Assembly: GCF_000968685.2 (NCBI RefSeq) | Contig: NZ_LAKD02000088.1 | Location: forward strand, 32,062 to 96,061 | Length of the DNA: 64,000 bases | Direction of reading: 5' to 3' | DNA from: Streptomyces antioxidans | GTDB lineage: Bacteria; Actinomycetota; Actinomycetes; Streptomycetales; Streptomycetaceae | Part shown: in pieces, positions 1 to 7,826 of the stretch | Layout: the number at the start of each line of letters is the position of its first letter | Position numbering within the stretch: the stretch's first letter is position 1 | Translations under genes and position numbers: made by a program | The notes under the pieces: model-generated | Database searches by the model: none | The model's input: only the letters and a program-made list of their open reading frames with translations | Told to the model about the DNA's origin: nothing

Positions 1-1
1 G

Positions 2-829
2 CTGGCCGCCGCCGGAAAGGTGCAGCTCGACGGCAGCGTCGCCGGGAAGTCCGACCGGGTCTCCGGGGGTGCCTGGCTCGAGGTCGAGATGCCGCAGGCC
101 GCGCCGCCGGTGCGGATCGTCGCCGAGCCCGTCGAGGGCATGGACATCGTGCACGACGACGAGGACATCGTGGTCGTCTCCAAGCCGGTCGGCGTCGCCG
201 CCCACCCCAGCCCCGGCTGGACCGGCCCCACCGTGATCGGCGGGCTCGCCGCCGCCGGGTTCCGCGTCTCCACCTCGGGCGCGGCCGAGCGTCAGGGGAT
301 CGTGCACCGGCTGGACGTCGGCACCTCCGGGCTGATGGTCGTCGCCAAGTCCGAACTCGCGTACTCCGTGCTCAAGCAGCAGTTCCGCGAGCGCACCGTG
401 GACAAGCGCTACCACGCGCTGGTCCAGGGCCACCCGGACCCGCTGAGCGGCACCATCGACGCCCCGATCGGCCGCCACCCCCAGCACGACTACAAGTGGG
501 CGGTGACCGCGGACGGCAAGCCGAGCGTCACCCACTACGACCTCATCGAGGCGTTCCGGGCCGCGAGCCTGCTGGACATCAAGCTGGAGACCGGCCGCAC
601 CCACCAGATCCGGGTGCATATGGCCGCCCACCGCCACCCCTGCGTCGGCGACCTCACCTACGGCGCGGACCCGACGCTCGCCAAGCGGCTGAAGCTGACC
701 CGGCAGTGGCTGCACGCCGTGCGGCTCGGCTTCGAGCACCCCGCGCACGGCGGCTGGGTCGAGTTCGAAAGCGCCTACCCGGACGATCTGCGCGGGGCGC
801 TGGACATCGTGAAGGCCGAGAGCGCGTGA
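2..829 (+). CDS. RluA/RluD-family 23S rRNA pseudouridine synthase, 5'-truncated by window edge
   Basis: This gene converts specific uridines of 23S rRNA to pseudouridine. The reading frame is open from base 2, so the true start and most of the N-terminal S4 RNA-binding domain lie off the left edge; about 275 residues are visible against a family length near 310-325. The visible start has the end of an S4-like segment. It is followed by the family catalytic motif HRLDVGTSGL, containing the nucleophilic Asp, and by the conserved ETGRTHQIRVH motif near the C-terminus. The stop overlaps the GTG of the downstream acetyltransferase gene, suggesting translational coupling. RluD is the likeliest subfamily in actinomycetes, but substrate specificity cannot be read from this fragment. 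Confidence 0.93.
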   Translation: MAAAGKVQLDGSVAGKSDRVSGGAWLEVEMPQAAPPVRIVAEPVEGMDIVHDDEDIVVVSKPVGVAAHPSPGWTGPTVIGGLAAAGFRVSTSGAAERQGIVHRLDVGTSGLMVVAKSELAYSVLKQQFRERTVDKRYHALVQGHPDPLSGTIDAPIGRHPQHDYKWAVTADGKPSVTHYDLIEAFRAASLLDIKLETGRTHQIRVHMAAHRHPCVGDLTYGADPTLAKRLKLTRQWLHAVRLGFEHPAHGGWVEFESAYPDDLRGALDIVKAESA

Positions 830-1290
830 TCGGGGTCGTCGCCGACGGGGACCTGTCCGGCTGCTTCGTGGTCCGCCGGGAGGTCTTCGTGGTGGAGCAG
901 CGGATCCCCGAGGAGGAGGAGATGGACGCGTACGACGCGCACGCCGTCCACCTCCTGGCCACCGACGGCGAGGGCCGCCCGGTGGGCACCGTCCGCTTTC
1001 TGCACGGCGCGGCCGCGGACAAGAAGTACGGCCACGCCGGTGTCGACGGCGCCACCACCGCCGTGCTCGGCCGCCTGGCGGTGGCCCCAGCCGCGCGGGG
1101 CACCGGGCTGGGGGCCGACCTGGTGCGGGCCGTCGAGGCGGAGGCGCACCGGCGCGGCCTGGCCGAGGTCTATCTGGAGGCCCAGACCCATGCGCTCGGC
1201 TTCTACGAGCGGCTGGGCTACGAGGCGTTCGGCCCCGAGTTCGACGAGGGCAGCGGCATTCCGCACCGGGCGATGCGACGGCCGTTGTAG
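826..1290 (+). CDS. GNAT family N-acetyltransferase
   Basis: A 154-residue acetyl-CoA-dependent N-acyltransferase of the GNAT fold. The GTG start overlaps the rluD-like stop (GTGA). Visible signatures are the N-terminal motif FVVRREVFVVEQ, typical of the ElaA-like branch, the acetyl-CoA binding loop PAARGTGLGADLV near the middle (motif A, R-x-x-G-x-G/A type), and the C-terminal ALGFYERLGY motif B. The substrate is unknown. Upstream open sequence in the same frame is only an alternative reading of the rluD-like gene. A small inverted repeat directly downstream may end the transcript. Confidence 0.9.
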   Translation: MIGVVADGDLSGCFVVRREVFVVEQRIPEEEEMDAYDAHAVHLLATDGEGRPVGTVRFLHGAAADKKYGHAGVDGATTAVLGRLAVAPAARGTGLGADLVRAVEAEAHRRGLAEVYLEAQTHALGFYERLGYEAFGPEFDEGSGIPHRAMRRPL

Positions 1291-1292
1291 CG

Positions 1293-1313
1293 GCGGGCCG
1301 CGCGACGGCCCGC
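1293..1313 (+). terminator. GC hairpin downstream of GNAT gene
   Basis: Arms GCGGGCCG (1293-1300) and CGGCCCGC (1306-1313) form an 8-bp stem with a 5-nt loop, three bases after the acetyltransferase stop. No U-tract follows, as is common for Streptomyces terminators. Confidence 0.4.
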
Positions 1314-1365
1314 GGCGGGCCGCGCGGGGCGGCGCGGACGGTTGGCGTGGCCGCGGGCCGCCGGG

Positions 1366-1407
1366 CTCACCGTGGGTGCCTCACCGTGGGTGCCTCACCG
1401 TGGGTGC
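1366..1407. repeat. 14-bp tandem repeat, three perfect copies
   Basis: The unit CTCACCGTGGGTGC is repeated perfectly at 1366-1379, 1380-1393 and 1394-1407, and a fourth partial copy begins at 1408. The stop codon of the MscS-type gene on the minus strand (TCA at 1409-1411 on the plus strand) lies in that partial copy, so the array abuts the gene's 3' end. Confidence 0.9.
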
Positions 1408-1408
1408 C

Positions 1409-2554
1409 TCACCGCGAGGGCCGGGCGTCCTTGCGCCGCCCGTCCTCGAAGCGGGCGAAGTGGTCGTGGTGCTCCCGGCGGTGCTCGCCCTCCAGCAGCG
1501 CCTGCGGGGCCTGGGCGGCCGGGGCGGTGGCGATGCGCGGCAGCGCGTACGGATGGGTGTCCCGCAGCCAGGTGATCATCTTCTCCCGCACCTCACAGCG
1601 CACGGTCCACGCGTCGTCCGAATCACGCGCCGTGATGAGCGCCCGTACCAGGATGGTGCTCGGGGTGGTGTCCGTCACCACCAGGTTCCAGTCCCGGCCG
1701 TCCCAGGCCGGGGACTTCTGCACGATCTCGCGCAGCTGCTCCCGCATCTCCTCGATCGGCGCGGTGTGGTCCAGGTGGAAGAGGACCGTGGCCGTCTTCT
1801 GGGCGCCGCCGCGCGACCAGTTCTCGAACGGCTTGTTGGTGAAGTACGACACCGGCATGGTGATCCGGCGCTCGTCCCAGGTCCGTACGGACAGGAAGGT
1901 CAGCGTGATCTCCTCGACCGTGCCCCACTCGCCGTCCACGACCACCGTGTCGCCGATCCGCACCATGTCGCCGAAGGCGATCTGCAGCCCCGCGAAGAGG
2001 TTCCCCAGCGTGGACTGGGCGGCCACACCGGCGACCACCCCGAGGATCCCGGCGGAGGCCAGCATGGAGGTGCCGACCGTGCGCATCGTCGGGAAGGTCA
2101 GCAGCATGGCGGCGGCGGCCACCACGCCGACGATCGCGGCCACCACCCGCTGGATTAGCGTCACCTGGGTGCGCACCCGGCGCACCCGCGCGGGGTCGTG
2201 GGCGCTGGAGGAGGCGTAGCGGAAGTAGGAGGACTCCACCACCGCCGAGGAGACCCGCACCATGAGCCACGCGGTGGCCGCGATGAGCACCAGCGCCAGC
2301 AGCTGGCCGATCGCGGGACCGTGCTCCCGGACCACCCTCGCCCGCGTCTCGTCGTACGAGCCGCTCAGCAACGCCGTGCACACGGTCACCTGGAGCGGAA
2401 GCCGGCAGCGGCGCAGATGGCCCCACAGGGGGGTCTCGGGATGCCGGGCGTCGACCCTCCGCAGCAGCCAGTCGGCGGCCCAGCCGATGAACAGCGTGAT
2501 GGCCAGTGAGCCGCCGATGACGATGAGCGGACGCAGCACGTCCTCCATGGACAC
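1409..2554 (-). CDS. MscS-family mechanosensitive ion channel
   Basis: A 381-residue small-conductance mechanosensitive channel protein of the cytoplasmic membrane, expected to release solutes on hypo-osmotic shock. There is an N-terminal membrane helix (about residues 8-28), further helices near 85-105 and 135-155, and then the pore-lining TM3 region, rich in Gly/Ala, ending in the MscS signature NLFAGLQIAFGDMVRIGD. A beta domain follows with VDGEWGTVEEITLTFLSVRT. The C-terminal tail is charged and His-rich. The GTG start at 2554 is preceded by AAGGATGAGG as ribosome binding site. It is divergent from the hydrolase gene at 2695. Confidence 0.93.
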   Translation of the reverse strand: MSMEDVLRPLIVIGGSLAITLFIGWAADWLLRRVDARHPETPLWGHLRRCRLPLQVTVCTALLSGSYDETRARVVREHGPAIGQLLALVLIAATAWLMVRVSSAVVESSYFRYASSSAHDPARVRRVRTQVTLIQRVVAAIVGVVAAAAMLLTFPTMRTVGTSMLASAGILGVVAGVAAQSTLGNLFAGLQIAFGDMVRIGDTVVVDGEWGTVEEITLTFLSVRTWDERRITMPVSYFTNKPFENWSRGGAQKTATVLFHLDHTAPIEEMREQLREIVQKSPAWDGRDWNLVVTDTTPSTILVRALITARDSDDAWTVRCEVREKMITWLRDTHPYALPRIATAPAAQAPQALLEGEHRREHHDHFARFEDGRRKDARPSR

Positions 2555-2694
2555 CTACCTCATCCTTCCCTAGGGGGAGACTCCAGGGTGTCCTGTCCCG
2601 CCTTCCCCGGATCCGCTGTCCTCAGACTGTGACTGGCACGATAGGAGAGGCGATCCACGGAAAGCGAAAAGCGAAAAGTGAGACGGGAAGGAAA

Positions 2695-3285
2695 GTGACG
2701 GCGGTGGCCGATACCTCGACGATTGTGCTGTTCCACTCCGCGTACGGTCTGCGGCCCGCCGTGCACGAGGCGGCCGACCGGCTGCGCGCGGCCGGGCACG
2801 AGGTGGTCGTGCCGGACCTGTACGAGGGGGAGACCGCCGAGACCGTCGAGGACGGCATGGTGATCAAGGAGCGGATCGGCCGCGACGAGCTGCTGAAACG
2901 AGCCGTCACCGCCGCCGCGCCGTACTCGGACCGCGGACTGGTCTACGCCGGGTTCTCGCTCGGCGGCTCCCTGGCGCAGAACCTGGCGCTGGCCGACGAC
3001 AAGGCGCGCGGGCTGCTCCTGCTGCACGGCACCTCGGACATCGCCGACGACGCCGCGGCCGACGATCTGCCGGTGCAGCTGCATGTGGCCGACCCCGACC
3101 CGTTCGAGCCGCACGACTGGCTCAACGCCTGGTACCTGCGGATGCGGCGGGCCGGTGCCGATGTGGAGGTCTTCCGCTACGGCGGGGCCGGGCACATCTT
3201 CACCGACCCCGGGCTGCCGGACTACGACAAGGAGGCCGCCAAGGCCACCTGGCGGGTGGCGCTCGGCTTCCTGGCCGGTCTTTGA
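2695..3285 (+). CDS. dienelactone hydrolase-family alpha/beta hydrolase
   Basis: A 196-residue cytoplasmic alpha/beta hydrolase. I chose GTG 2695 because it is preceded by GGGAAGGAAA; the open frame further upstream lacks a ribosome binding site. The nucleophile elbow is GFSLGG with Ser88, where classical dienelactone hydrolases carry Cys. Asp in VADPDPFEPHD and His in GGAGHIFTD fit the remaining triad positions. The natural ester substrate is unknown. It is convergent with phoD, with only four bases between the two stops. Confidence 0.88.
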   Translation: MTAVADTSTIVLFHSAYGLRPAVHEAADRLRAAGHEVVVPDLYEGETAETVEDGMVIKERIGRDELLKRAVTAAAPYSDRGLVYAGFSLGGSLAQNLALADDKARGLLLLHGTSDIADDAAADDLPVQLHVADPDPFEPHDWLNAWYLRMRRAGADVEVFRYGGAGHIFTDPGLPDYDKEAAKATWRVALGFLAGL

Positions 3286-3289
3286 GCCT

Positions 3290-4918
3290 TCAGCGCACGG
3301 GAGCGTCGGCGCGCTCGATCTTCTGGCTGCCCGCCTGGGTGCGGTACGACCGCGTCCAGGAGCTCGTGGCGCGCGGATCGGTCCGGTCGGAGACGGTGTA
3401 GTAGTCCATCTGGGCCCGCCGCGGGGTGATGTCGAGCACGCCGTAGCCGTGCGAGTCCATGTCCACCCACTTCACATGGCGGTTGGCGGCCCTGATCGCG
3501 GCGGCCGCCGCCAGGGACACCGTCTGCGGCGCCACATGCAGCAGATCGTCGAGGTTGTCGGAGGTCACCGAGGTGACCACGAACTCGGTCGCGGCCGACC
3601 GGGAGAGCGGATAGGTGGCGGCCTTCACCGGTACGTCGTTGGCCCACGCCATATGGATGTCACCGGTGAGGAAGACCGTGTTGCCGATCCCGTGGTCGGT
3701 GAGGTGGGCGAGCAGTTCGCGCCGGTCGTCCGTATAGCCGTCCCACTGGTCGGTGTTGATGGCCAGCCCGCCCTTGGGCAGCCCCAGCAGCTCGGCGAGC
3801 GGGCCCAGCAGTTCGGCGGGGAGGGCCCCGAAGGCGACGGGTGAGATCATCACCGAGTTGCCCACCAGCCGCCAGGTGGTGTCCGAGGCGGTCAGACCCG
3901 ACTTCAGCCAGTCGAGCTGGGCGCGCCCGGTCAGGGTTCGCTCCGGGTCGTCCACGCCGCCGCTGCCGGTGGCCGCCTGCTGGGAGCGGAACGAGCGCAG
4001 GTCGAGCAGATGGAGATCGGCGAGGTCGCCGTAGCGCAGCCGCCGGTAGGTGGTGCCCTGGGTGGAGGGGCGCACCGGCATCCACTCGAAGTACGCCTGC
4101 TTGGCGGCGGCCACCCGCTGGGCCCACGCCCCCTCGGTGCCCGGCGTGTGGTTCTCCGCCCCGCCGGACCAGGCGTCGTTGGCGAACTCGTGGTCGTCCC
4201 AGATCGCGATCAGGGGGAGCGCGGCGTGCAGCGCCTGGGCATCGGGGTCGGTCTTGTAGTTCCCGTGCCGGACGCGGTAGTCGGCGAGCGTGACGATCTC
4301 GTGGGCGGGGGCGTGCGGCCGGACGACGTACCTGGCCTCCGGGTACTCACCGCTCTTGTACTCGTAGATGTAGTCGCCCAGATGCAACACCGCGTCCAGG
4401 TCGGTGCGGGCCGCCAGATGGCGGTACGGGGAGAACCAGCCCGCCTCCCAGTTGGCGCAGGAGACCACGCCGAAGCGCACCCCGTCGGTCGCCGCGTCGT
4501 GGGCGGGGGCGGTGCGGGTGCGCCCCACGGGGGAGCGGACGCCCCCGTCCACGCCGAAGCGGTAGAAGTAGCCGGTGGCGGGCCGCAGCCCGCGCACATC
4601 GGCCTTGACGGTGTGGTCCGTGCCGGCGGCGGCCTTGACGGTGCCGCGGGCGACGACCGAGCGGAAGTCCGAGTCCTCGGCGACCTCCCAGGTCACCTCG
4701 ATGGCGGGGCCGAGCCCCGAGCCGGGCACGGCGTCGGGGGAGGGCGTGATACGGGTCCACAGCAGGATCCCGTCGGGCAGCGGGTCGCCCGAGGCGACGC
4801 CGTGGCGGAAGGCGGGCCCGGAGGCGGCGTGGGCGGCGGGGCCCGGGACGAGGGGCAGCAGGGCGGCGGCCGCCGCGGCCGTGACGGCGCTTCGGCGCGA
4901 AATGTGGAGGTCGGTCAC
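3290..4918 (-). CDS. phoD: PhoD-family alkaline phosphatase/phosphodiesterase, Tat-exported
   Basis: An extracytoplasmic phosphatase that releases phosphate from phosphodiesters and monoesters. The N-terminus has a twin-arginine signal (SRRSAVTA followed by an Ala/Leu core ending in PAAHA). The PhoD N-terminal domain is followed by metal-binding motifs: VVSCANWEAGWF, LHLGDYIYEY, IWDDHEFANDAW and LTGDIHMAWANDVP. From GTG 4918 it is 542 residues. An in-frame TTG at 4939 would add seven; I prefer GTG because TTG lacks a good ribosome site and an AGTAAT-like -10 lies 10 nt upstream of the GTG. The PHO-box-like array at 4971-5022 suggests PhoP control. Confidence 0.92.
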   Translation of the reverse strand: MTDLHISRRSAVTAAAAAALLPLVPGPAAHAASGPAFRHGVASGDPLPDGILLWTRITPSPDAVPGSGLGPAIEVTWEVAEDSDFRSVVARGTVKAAAGTDHTVKADVRGLRPATGYFYRFGVDGGVRSPVGRTRTAPAHDAATDGVRFGVVSCANWEAGWFSPYRHLAARTDLDAVLHLGDYIYEYKSGEYPEARYVVRPHAPAHEIVTLADYRVRHGNYKTDPDAQALHAALPLIAIWDDHEFANDAWSGGAENHTPGTEGAWAQRVAAAKQAYFEWMPVRPSTQGTTYRRLRYGDLADLHLLDLRSFRSQQAATGSGGVDDPERTLTGRAQLDWLKSGLTASDTTWRLVGNSVMISPVAFGALPAELLGPLAELLGLPKGGLAINTDQWDGYTDDRRELLAHLTDHGIGNTVFLTGDIHMAWANDVPVKAATYPLSRSAATEFVVTSVTSDNLDDLLHVAPQTVSLAAAAAIRAANRHVKWVDMDSHGYGVLDITPRRAQMDYYTVSDRTDPRATSSWTRSYRTQAGSQKIERADAPVR

Positions 4919-4970
4919 GGCCGAGGAGATTACTGACAAGTAGCCCGCGGGGACAGGGGGCTTGGGGGAT

Positions 4971-5022
4971 GTTCGCCCACCCGTCGCCGCCAGGTCACCG
5001 TCGCCGTCGCCGCTTGGTCACC
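4971..5022. promoter_or_regulatory. candidate PHO box upstream of phoD
   Basis: On the plus strand, 7-mers resembling the PhoP direct-repeat unit GTTCACC recur in near 11-bp phase: GTTCGCC 4971, CGTCGCC 4982, GGTCACC 4993, CGTCGCC 5005 and GGTCACC 5016. The array lies 53-104 bp upstream of the phoD GTG start. The units are on the strand opposite to most described boxes relative to the gene, and high G+C makes partial matches easy. Confidence 0.4.
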
Positions 5023-5044
5023 GGTGGCGTCGGGCCGTGACGCC

Positions 5045-5078
5045 GTCGGCGGGCGCGCCCTGGGGCGCGCCCGCCGAC
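5045..5078 (-). terminator. 16-bp stem terminator after DsbA-like gene
   Basis: Perfect arms GTCGGCGGGCGCGCCC (5045-5060) and its complement (5063-5078) lie 23 bp past the DsbA-like stop and before the phoD promoter region. There is no T-tract, but the stem is very stable. Confidence 0.7.
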
Positions 5079-5100
5079 CCGGCCGGGAAGGGGCCGGAGG

Positions 5101-5931
5101 TTACTTCTTGAGGTTCTGCTTGACGAGCGGGGTGAACTGGTCCGGGGTCATCGGCGGGTTCTTGCCCACCTGCAGCTTCTTCCCGTTCAGCTTGAAGGAC
5201 GGGGTGCCGGTGATGTCCTTGGTGTCGTCGAACGTCTTGGACATGGCCAGCGCCCACCGGTCGTAGGTGCCCTTCTTCACGGCCTTCTCGAAGGCCGCGT
5301 TGCCCTTCAGCGCCTTGACCTGCTGGGCGACGTCGATCAGCTTCTGGTCCTTCGCGAAGGCGTCATCGGTCTCCTCCGGGTGGTTCTCCGGCGCGTACAG
5401 CGCCTCCTTGTAGTCCAGGAACGCCTGCGGGCTGACGTTGAGGGCCGCGCCGAGCGCGCTCAGCGCGTTCTTCGAACCGGCGCCGGGCAGCTGCTTGTTG
5501 TCGTCGAGGAAGGTGCCCATGGTGAACTGCACCTTGTAGGTGCCGTCCTTGAGGTTCTTGAGCACGGTCGGGCCGGTGTACTTCTCGAACTGGGCGCAGA
5601 CCGGGCAGCGCATGTCCTCGTAGACGTGCAGGGTGTTCTTGGCCTTCTTGTCGCCGATGACGACCGTCGTGCCCTGGGGCCCGGTGGCGTTGGCGGGCTT
5701 GGCGAACGTCTTCTTCTGGGCCGCCGCCCGCCACTTCTTGTTGGCGTTGTCGTCCGAGTTCATATTGGTGACCGCGTAGCCGATGCCACCGGCTATCGCG
5801 AGGACCGCGACGACCGCTCCGCCGACGAACAGCTGACGCCGCATCCGGTCCCTCTTGGCCTGACGCTCGCGCTCGGCACGCAGCCGTTCGCGCGCGGCCT
5901 GCTTGTTCTGCTGGCTGTTGCGATTGCTCAT
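5101..5931 (-). CDS. membrane-anchored DsbA-like thioredoxin-fold protein
   Basis: A 276-residue thiol-disulfide oxidoreductase-like protein. A very basic 32-residue N-terminal cytoplasmic segment is followed by one membrane helix (about 34-54) and an extracytoplasmic DsbA/thioredoxin_4 domain. The active site CPVC is at residues 109-112 (in DMRCPVCAQF), and the cis-Pro loop GTPSFKLNGK is near the C-terminus. It probably forms or isomerises disulfides outside the membrane. It is the third gene of a minus-strand group after a second DsbA-like protein and an unidentified membrane protein. A related protein is encoded at 47353-48186. Confidence 0.9.
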   Translation of the reverse strand: MSNRNSQQNKQAARERLRAERERQAKRDRMRRQLFVGGAVVAVLAIAGGIGYAVTNMNSDDNANKKWRAAAQKKTFAKPANATGPQGTTVVIGDKKAKNTLHVYEDMRCPVCAQFEKYTGPTVLKNLKDGTYKVQFTMGTFLDDNKQLPGAGSKNALSALGAALNVSPQAFLDYKEALYAPENHPEETDDAFAKDQKLIDVAQQVKALKGNAAFEKAVKKGTYDRWALAMSKTFDDTKDITGTPSFKLNGKKLQVGKNPPMTPDQFTPLVKQNLKK

Positions 5932-5994
5932 GATGGTTCGATCTCCGTGGGTGTGCGTCGTCAGTGATGCGTACGGGGGCGTGGAGCGCTGTGC

Positions 5995-6693
5995 TCAGGC
6001 AGCGGCCGAGCGGGGCGGTCCACGACGCACCACGGAGTGCACGAGGAGAGGGAGGGCCGGTGCCCGGCGCACCGGCCGTACGGGCCGCGGGGTCCGGCGG
6101 CGGGGCGGCAGGGCCGCCGCGTGGACCGCGACGGCCAGCCGCAGCGGCCGGAAGGCGAAGGCGGCCAGGGAGGCCAGCAGCCGGCTCAGGGCGGCCTCGC
6201 CGCGCCGCAGCCAGGCGGAGGCGATCAGGCCCACCGCGATGTGCCCGGCGAGCAGCAGCCAGGGGGTGGCGGAGCTCACGGCGGCCGCCAGCGGGGTGGC
6301 GACGCCGTTCTGGGAGACCCCGGACAGCGGACCGCCGAGGTCGCCGCCGCCGCACAGCACGGTGACCCCCATGGAGCGCAGGGAGCCCGCCACCGGGCCG
6401 CCGGACTGTCCGTAACACGCCTGCTGGCCGGTGGTGAAGATCGTGTCGGCGGCCAGCTCCAGGGGGATCATCAGGGCCGCTATGGACCAGAAGCCCCGCT
6501 CACGGCCCGCGAGGGCGTAGGCGGCGGCGAAGACGGCGACCGCGAGCGCGGCCACGGTGCCCAGCGGCAGCGGGGTCCGCGACAGCAGGACATGCGAAGC
6601 CGAGGACAGCGTGACGCACAGCGCCGTGAAGAGCGCCGCGCGCACTGCCCTCAGCTGCGGTCCGGTGCCGTCCATGACTTCGAATTCTGCCAT
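5995..6693 (-). CDS. unidentified polytopic membrane protein between two DsbA-like genes
   Basis: A 232-residue hydrophobic protein I do not recognise. Membrane segments are predicted by eye near residues 18-37, 43-62, 69-87, 143-163 and 172-195, with an Arg/Pro-rich C-terminal tail. Two cysteines, Cys93 and Cys114, sit in the long loop between helices 3 and 4, which also carries many Gly residues. The gene lies between two DsbA-like genes on the same strand, so a role as redox partner is possible, but there is no CxxC and no VKOR or DsbB signature. The ATG start follows AGCCGTTC; no strong ribosome site is visible. Confidence 0.7.
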   Translation of the reverse strand: MAEFEVMDGTGPQLRAVRAALFTALCVTLSSASHVLLSRTPLPLGTVAALAVAVFAAAYALAGRERGFWSIAALMIPLELAADTIFTTGQQACYGQSGGPVAGSLRSMGVTVLCGGGDLGGPLSGVSQNGVATPLAAAVSSATPWLLLAGHIAVGLIASAWLRRGEAALSRLLASLAAFAFRPLRLAVAVHAAALPPRRRTPRPVRPVRRAPALPLLVHSVVRRGPPRSAAA

Positions 6694-6757
6694 GAACGGC
6701 TGTAGGGACCATGTGAGAAACAGGACCGGCGGCCGACTGACCGCCTGACCTGCTGGT

Positions 6758-7735
6758 TCATCCCTTGAGCTCCTGGTTCACCGCGTCCGTGAACTCCGCC
6801 GCGGTCGCGGGGGCGGAGCCGCTGATGCCGGTCAGCTCGGAGCCGTCGAGCTTGACGGTGGGGGTGTTGCTCACCCCGGAGGCGTCGAAGGCGGCGATCA
6901 TCTTCTTGGCCCAGGGGTCGTAGGTGCCCTCGCGCAGGGCCTCCCGGAAGGAGGCGTTCGTCTTGAGCGCGTACACCTCCTGGGAGACGGTGAGCAGCTG
7001 GTCGTCGTCGGCGTAGGAGTCCTTGCTGTCCCCGGGGTGGTTCTTCGAGGACATCAGGGCGTCCTTGTAGTCGAGGAAGGCGTCCGGGCTCACGTCCAGG
7101 GCCGCCCCGAGGGCGCTCAGGGCGTTCGTGGAGCCGCTGCCGCCCCTGTTCTCGTCGACGATGGCGGCGAAGTGGAATGAGGCCTTGTACTTACCGGCCT
7201 TGATGTCCTTGGCGATGGTCGGCCCGACCGCCTGGTCGAAGGAGGCGCACGGCGGGCAGCGCAGATCTTGGTAGACGTCGAGGGTGTGTCCGGCACTGGC
7301 CTCGCCGATCACCACGGTGGTGCCGCCCGGCCCGGAGCTGTGGCCGGGCCTGACGAGGTCTCCCGAGCCCTCCGAGCCGCCGGAGTCGTCCGAGTCCCCC
7401 GACCCCGGCGCTCCCGGCGGGCCCTCGGCGACTCCGTCCGGCGAGCCGCCCCCGGACCCCTTGTCGTCATCCGTGACCACGAGAACGCCCGCGAACACCG
7501 CCGCGGCTGCCGCCACCGCGATGACGACCGTAAGGCCGCCGTTGCGCTGCCGGTCCGCCGGTCCTGGCGCGCCGCCCCAGGGTCCGCCGCCCGGCCCGGG
7601 CGGCGGACCCTGGGGCGGCGGGGGAGCGGGTGGGAAGCCCGGTGGATGATCCGGGGGCGGCGGATTGCCCGGCTGCTGGTACGGATTCTGCTGCGGGTTT
7701 TGTTCGCCCCCGGGCGGCTGCTGTCCAGGCCACAT
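6758..7735 (-). CDS. membrane-anchored DsbA-like protein with Pro/Gly-rich cytoplasmic head
   Basis: A 325-residue protein. Residues 1-60 are Pro/Gln/Gly-rich, a single membrane helix spans about 68-87, a Gly/Ser/Asp linker follows, and then a DsbA-like domain with active site CPPC (160-163, in LRCPPCASF). The later SNTPTVKLDGSE supplies the cis-Pro. I start at ATG 7735: a TATCGT -10-like hexamer lies 8 nt upstream, and a terminator-like palindrome lies between it and the upstream gene, which makes longer versions unlikely. The extracytoplasmic domain aligns by eye with that of the protein at 5101-5931, suggesting gene duplication. Confidence 0.87.
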   Translation of the reverse strand: MWPGQQPPGGEQNPQQNPYQQPGNPPPPDHPPGFPPAPPPPQGPPPGPGGGPWGGAPGPADRQRNGGLTVVIAVAAAAAVFAGVLVVTDDDKGSGGGSPDGVAEGPPGAPGSGDSDDSGGSEGSGDLVRPGHSSGPGGTTVVIGEASAGHTLDVYQDLRCPPCASFDQAVGPTIAKDIKAGKYKASFHFAAIVDENRGGSGSTNALSALGAALDVSPDAFLDYKDALMSSKNHPGDSKDSYADDDQLLTVSQEVYALKTNASFREALREGTYDPWAKKMIAAFDASGVSNTPTVKLDGSELTGISGSAPATAAEFTDAVNQELKG

Positions 7736-7760
7736 GTCCGACAACGATAGGGGGGCGGGC

Positions 7761-7784
7761 CCACCCCGGCCATGGCCGGGGTGG
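7761..7784 (-). terminator. perfect 24-bp palindrome between DUF2252 gene and DsbA-like gene
   Basis: CCACCCCGGCCA (7761-7772) is followed directly by its exact complement (7773-7784). It lies 42 bp downstream of the DUF2252 stop on the minus strand and 26 bp upstream of the DsbA-like start, and probably ends the DUF2252 transcript. Confidence 0.55.
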
Positions 7785-7826
7785 CGATCGGCGATCCCTG
7801 GGAGACGGGCGGCCCCCCAGGGGCGA

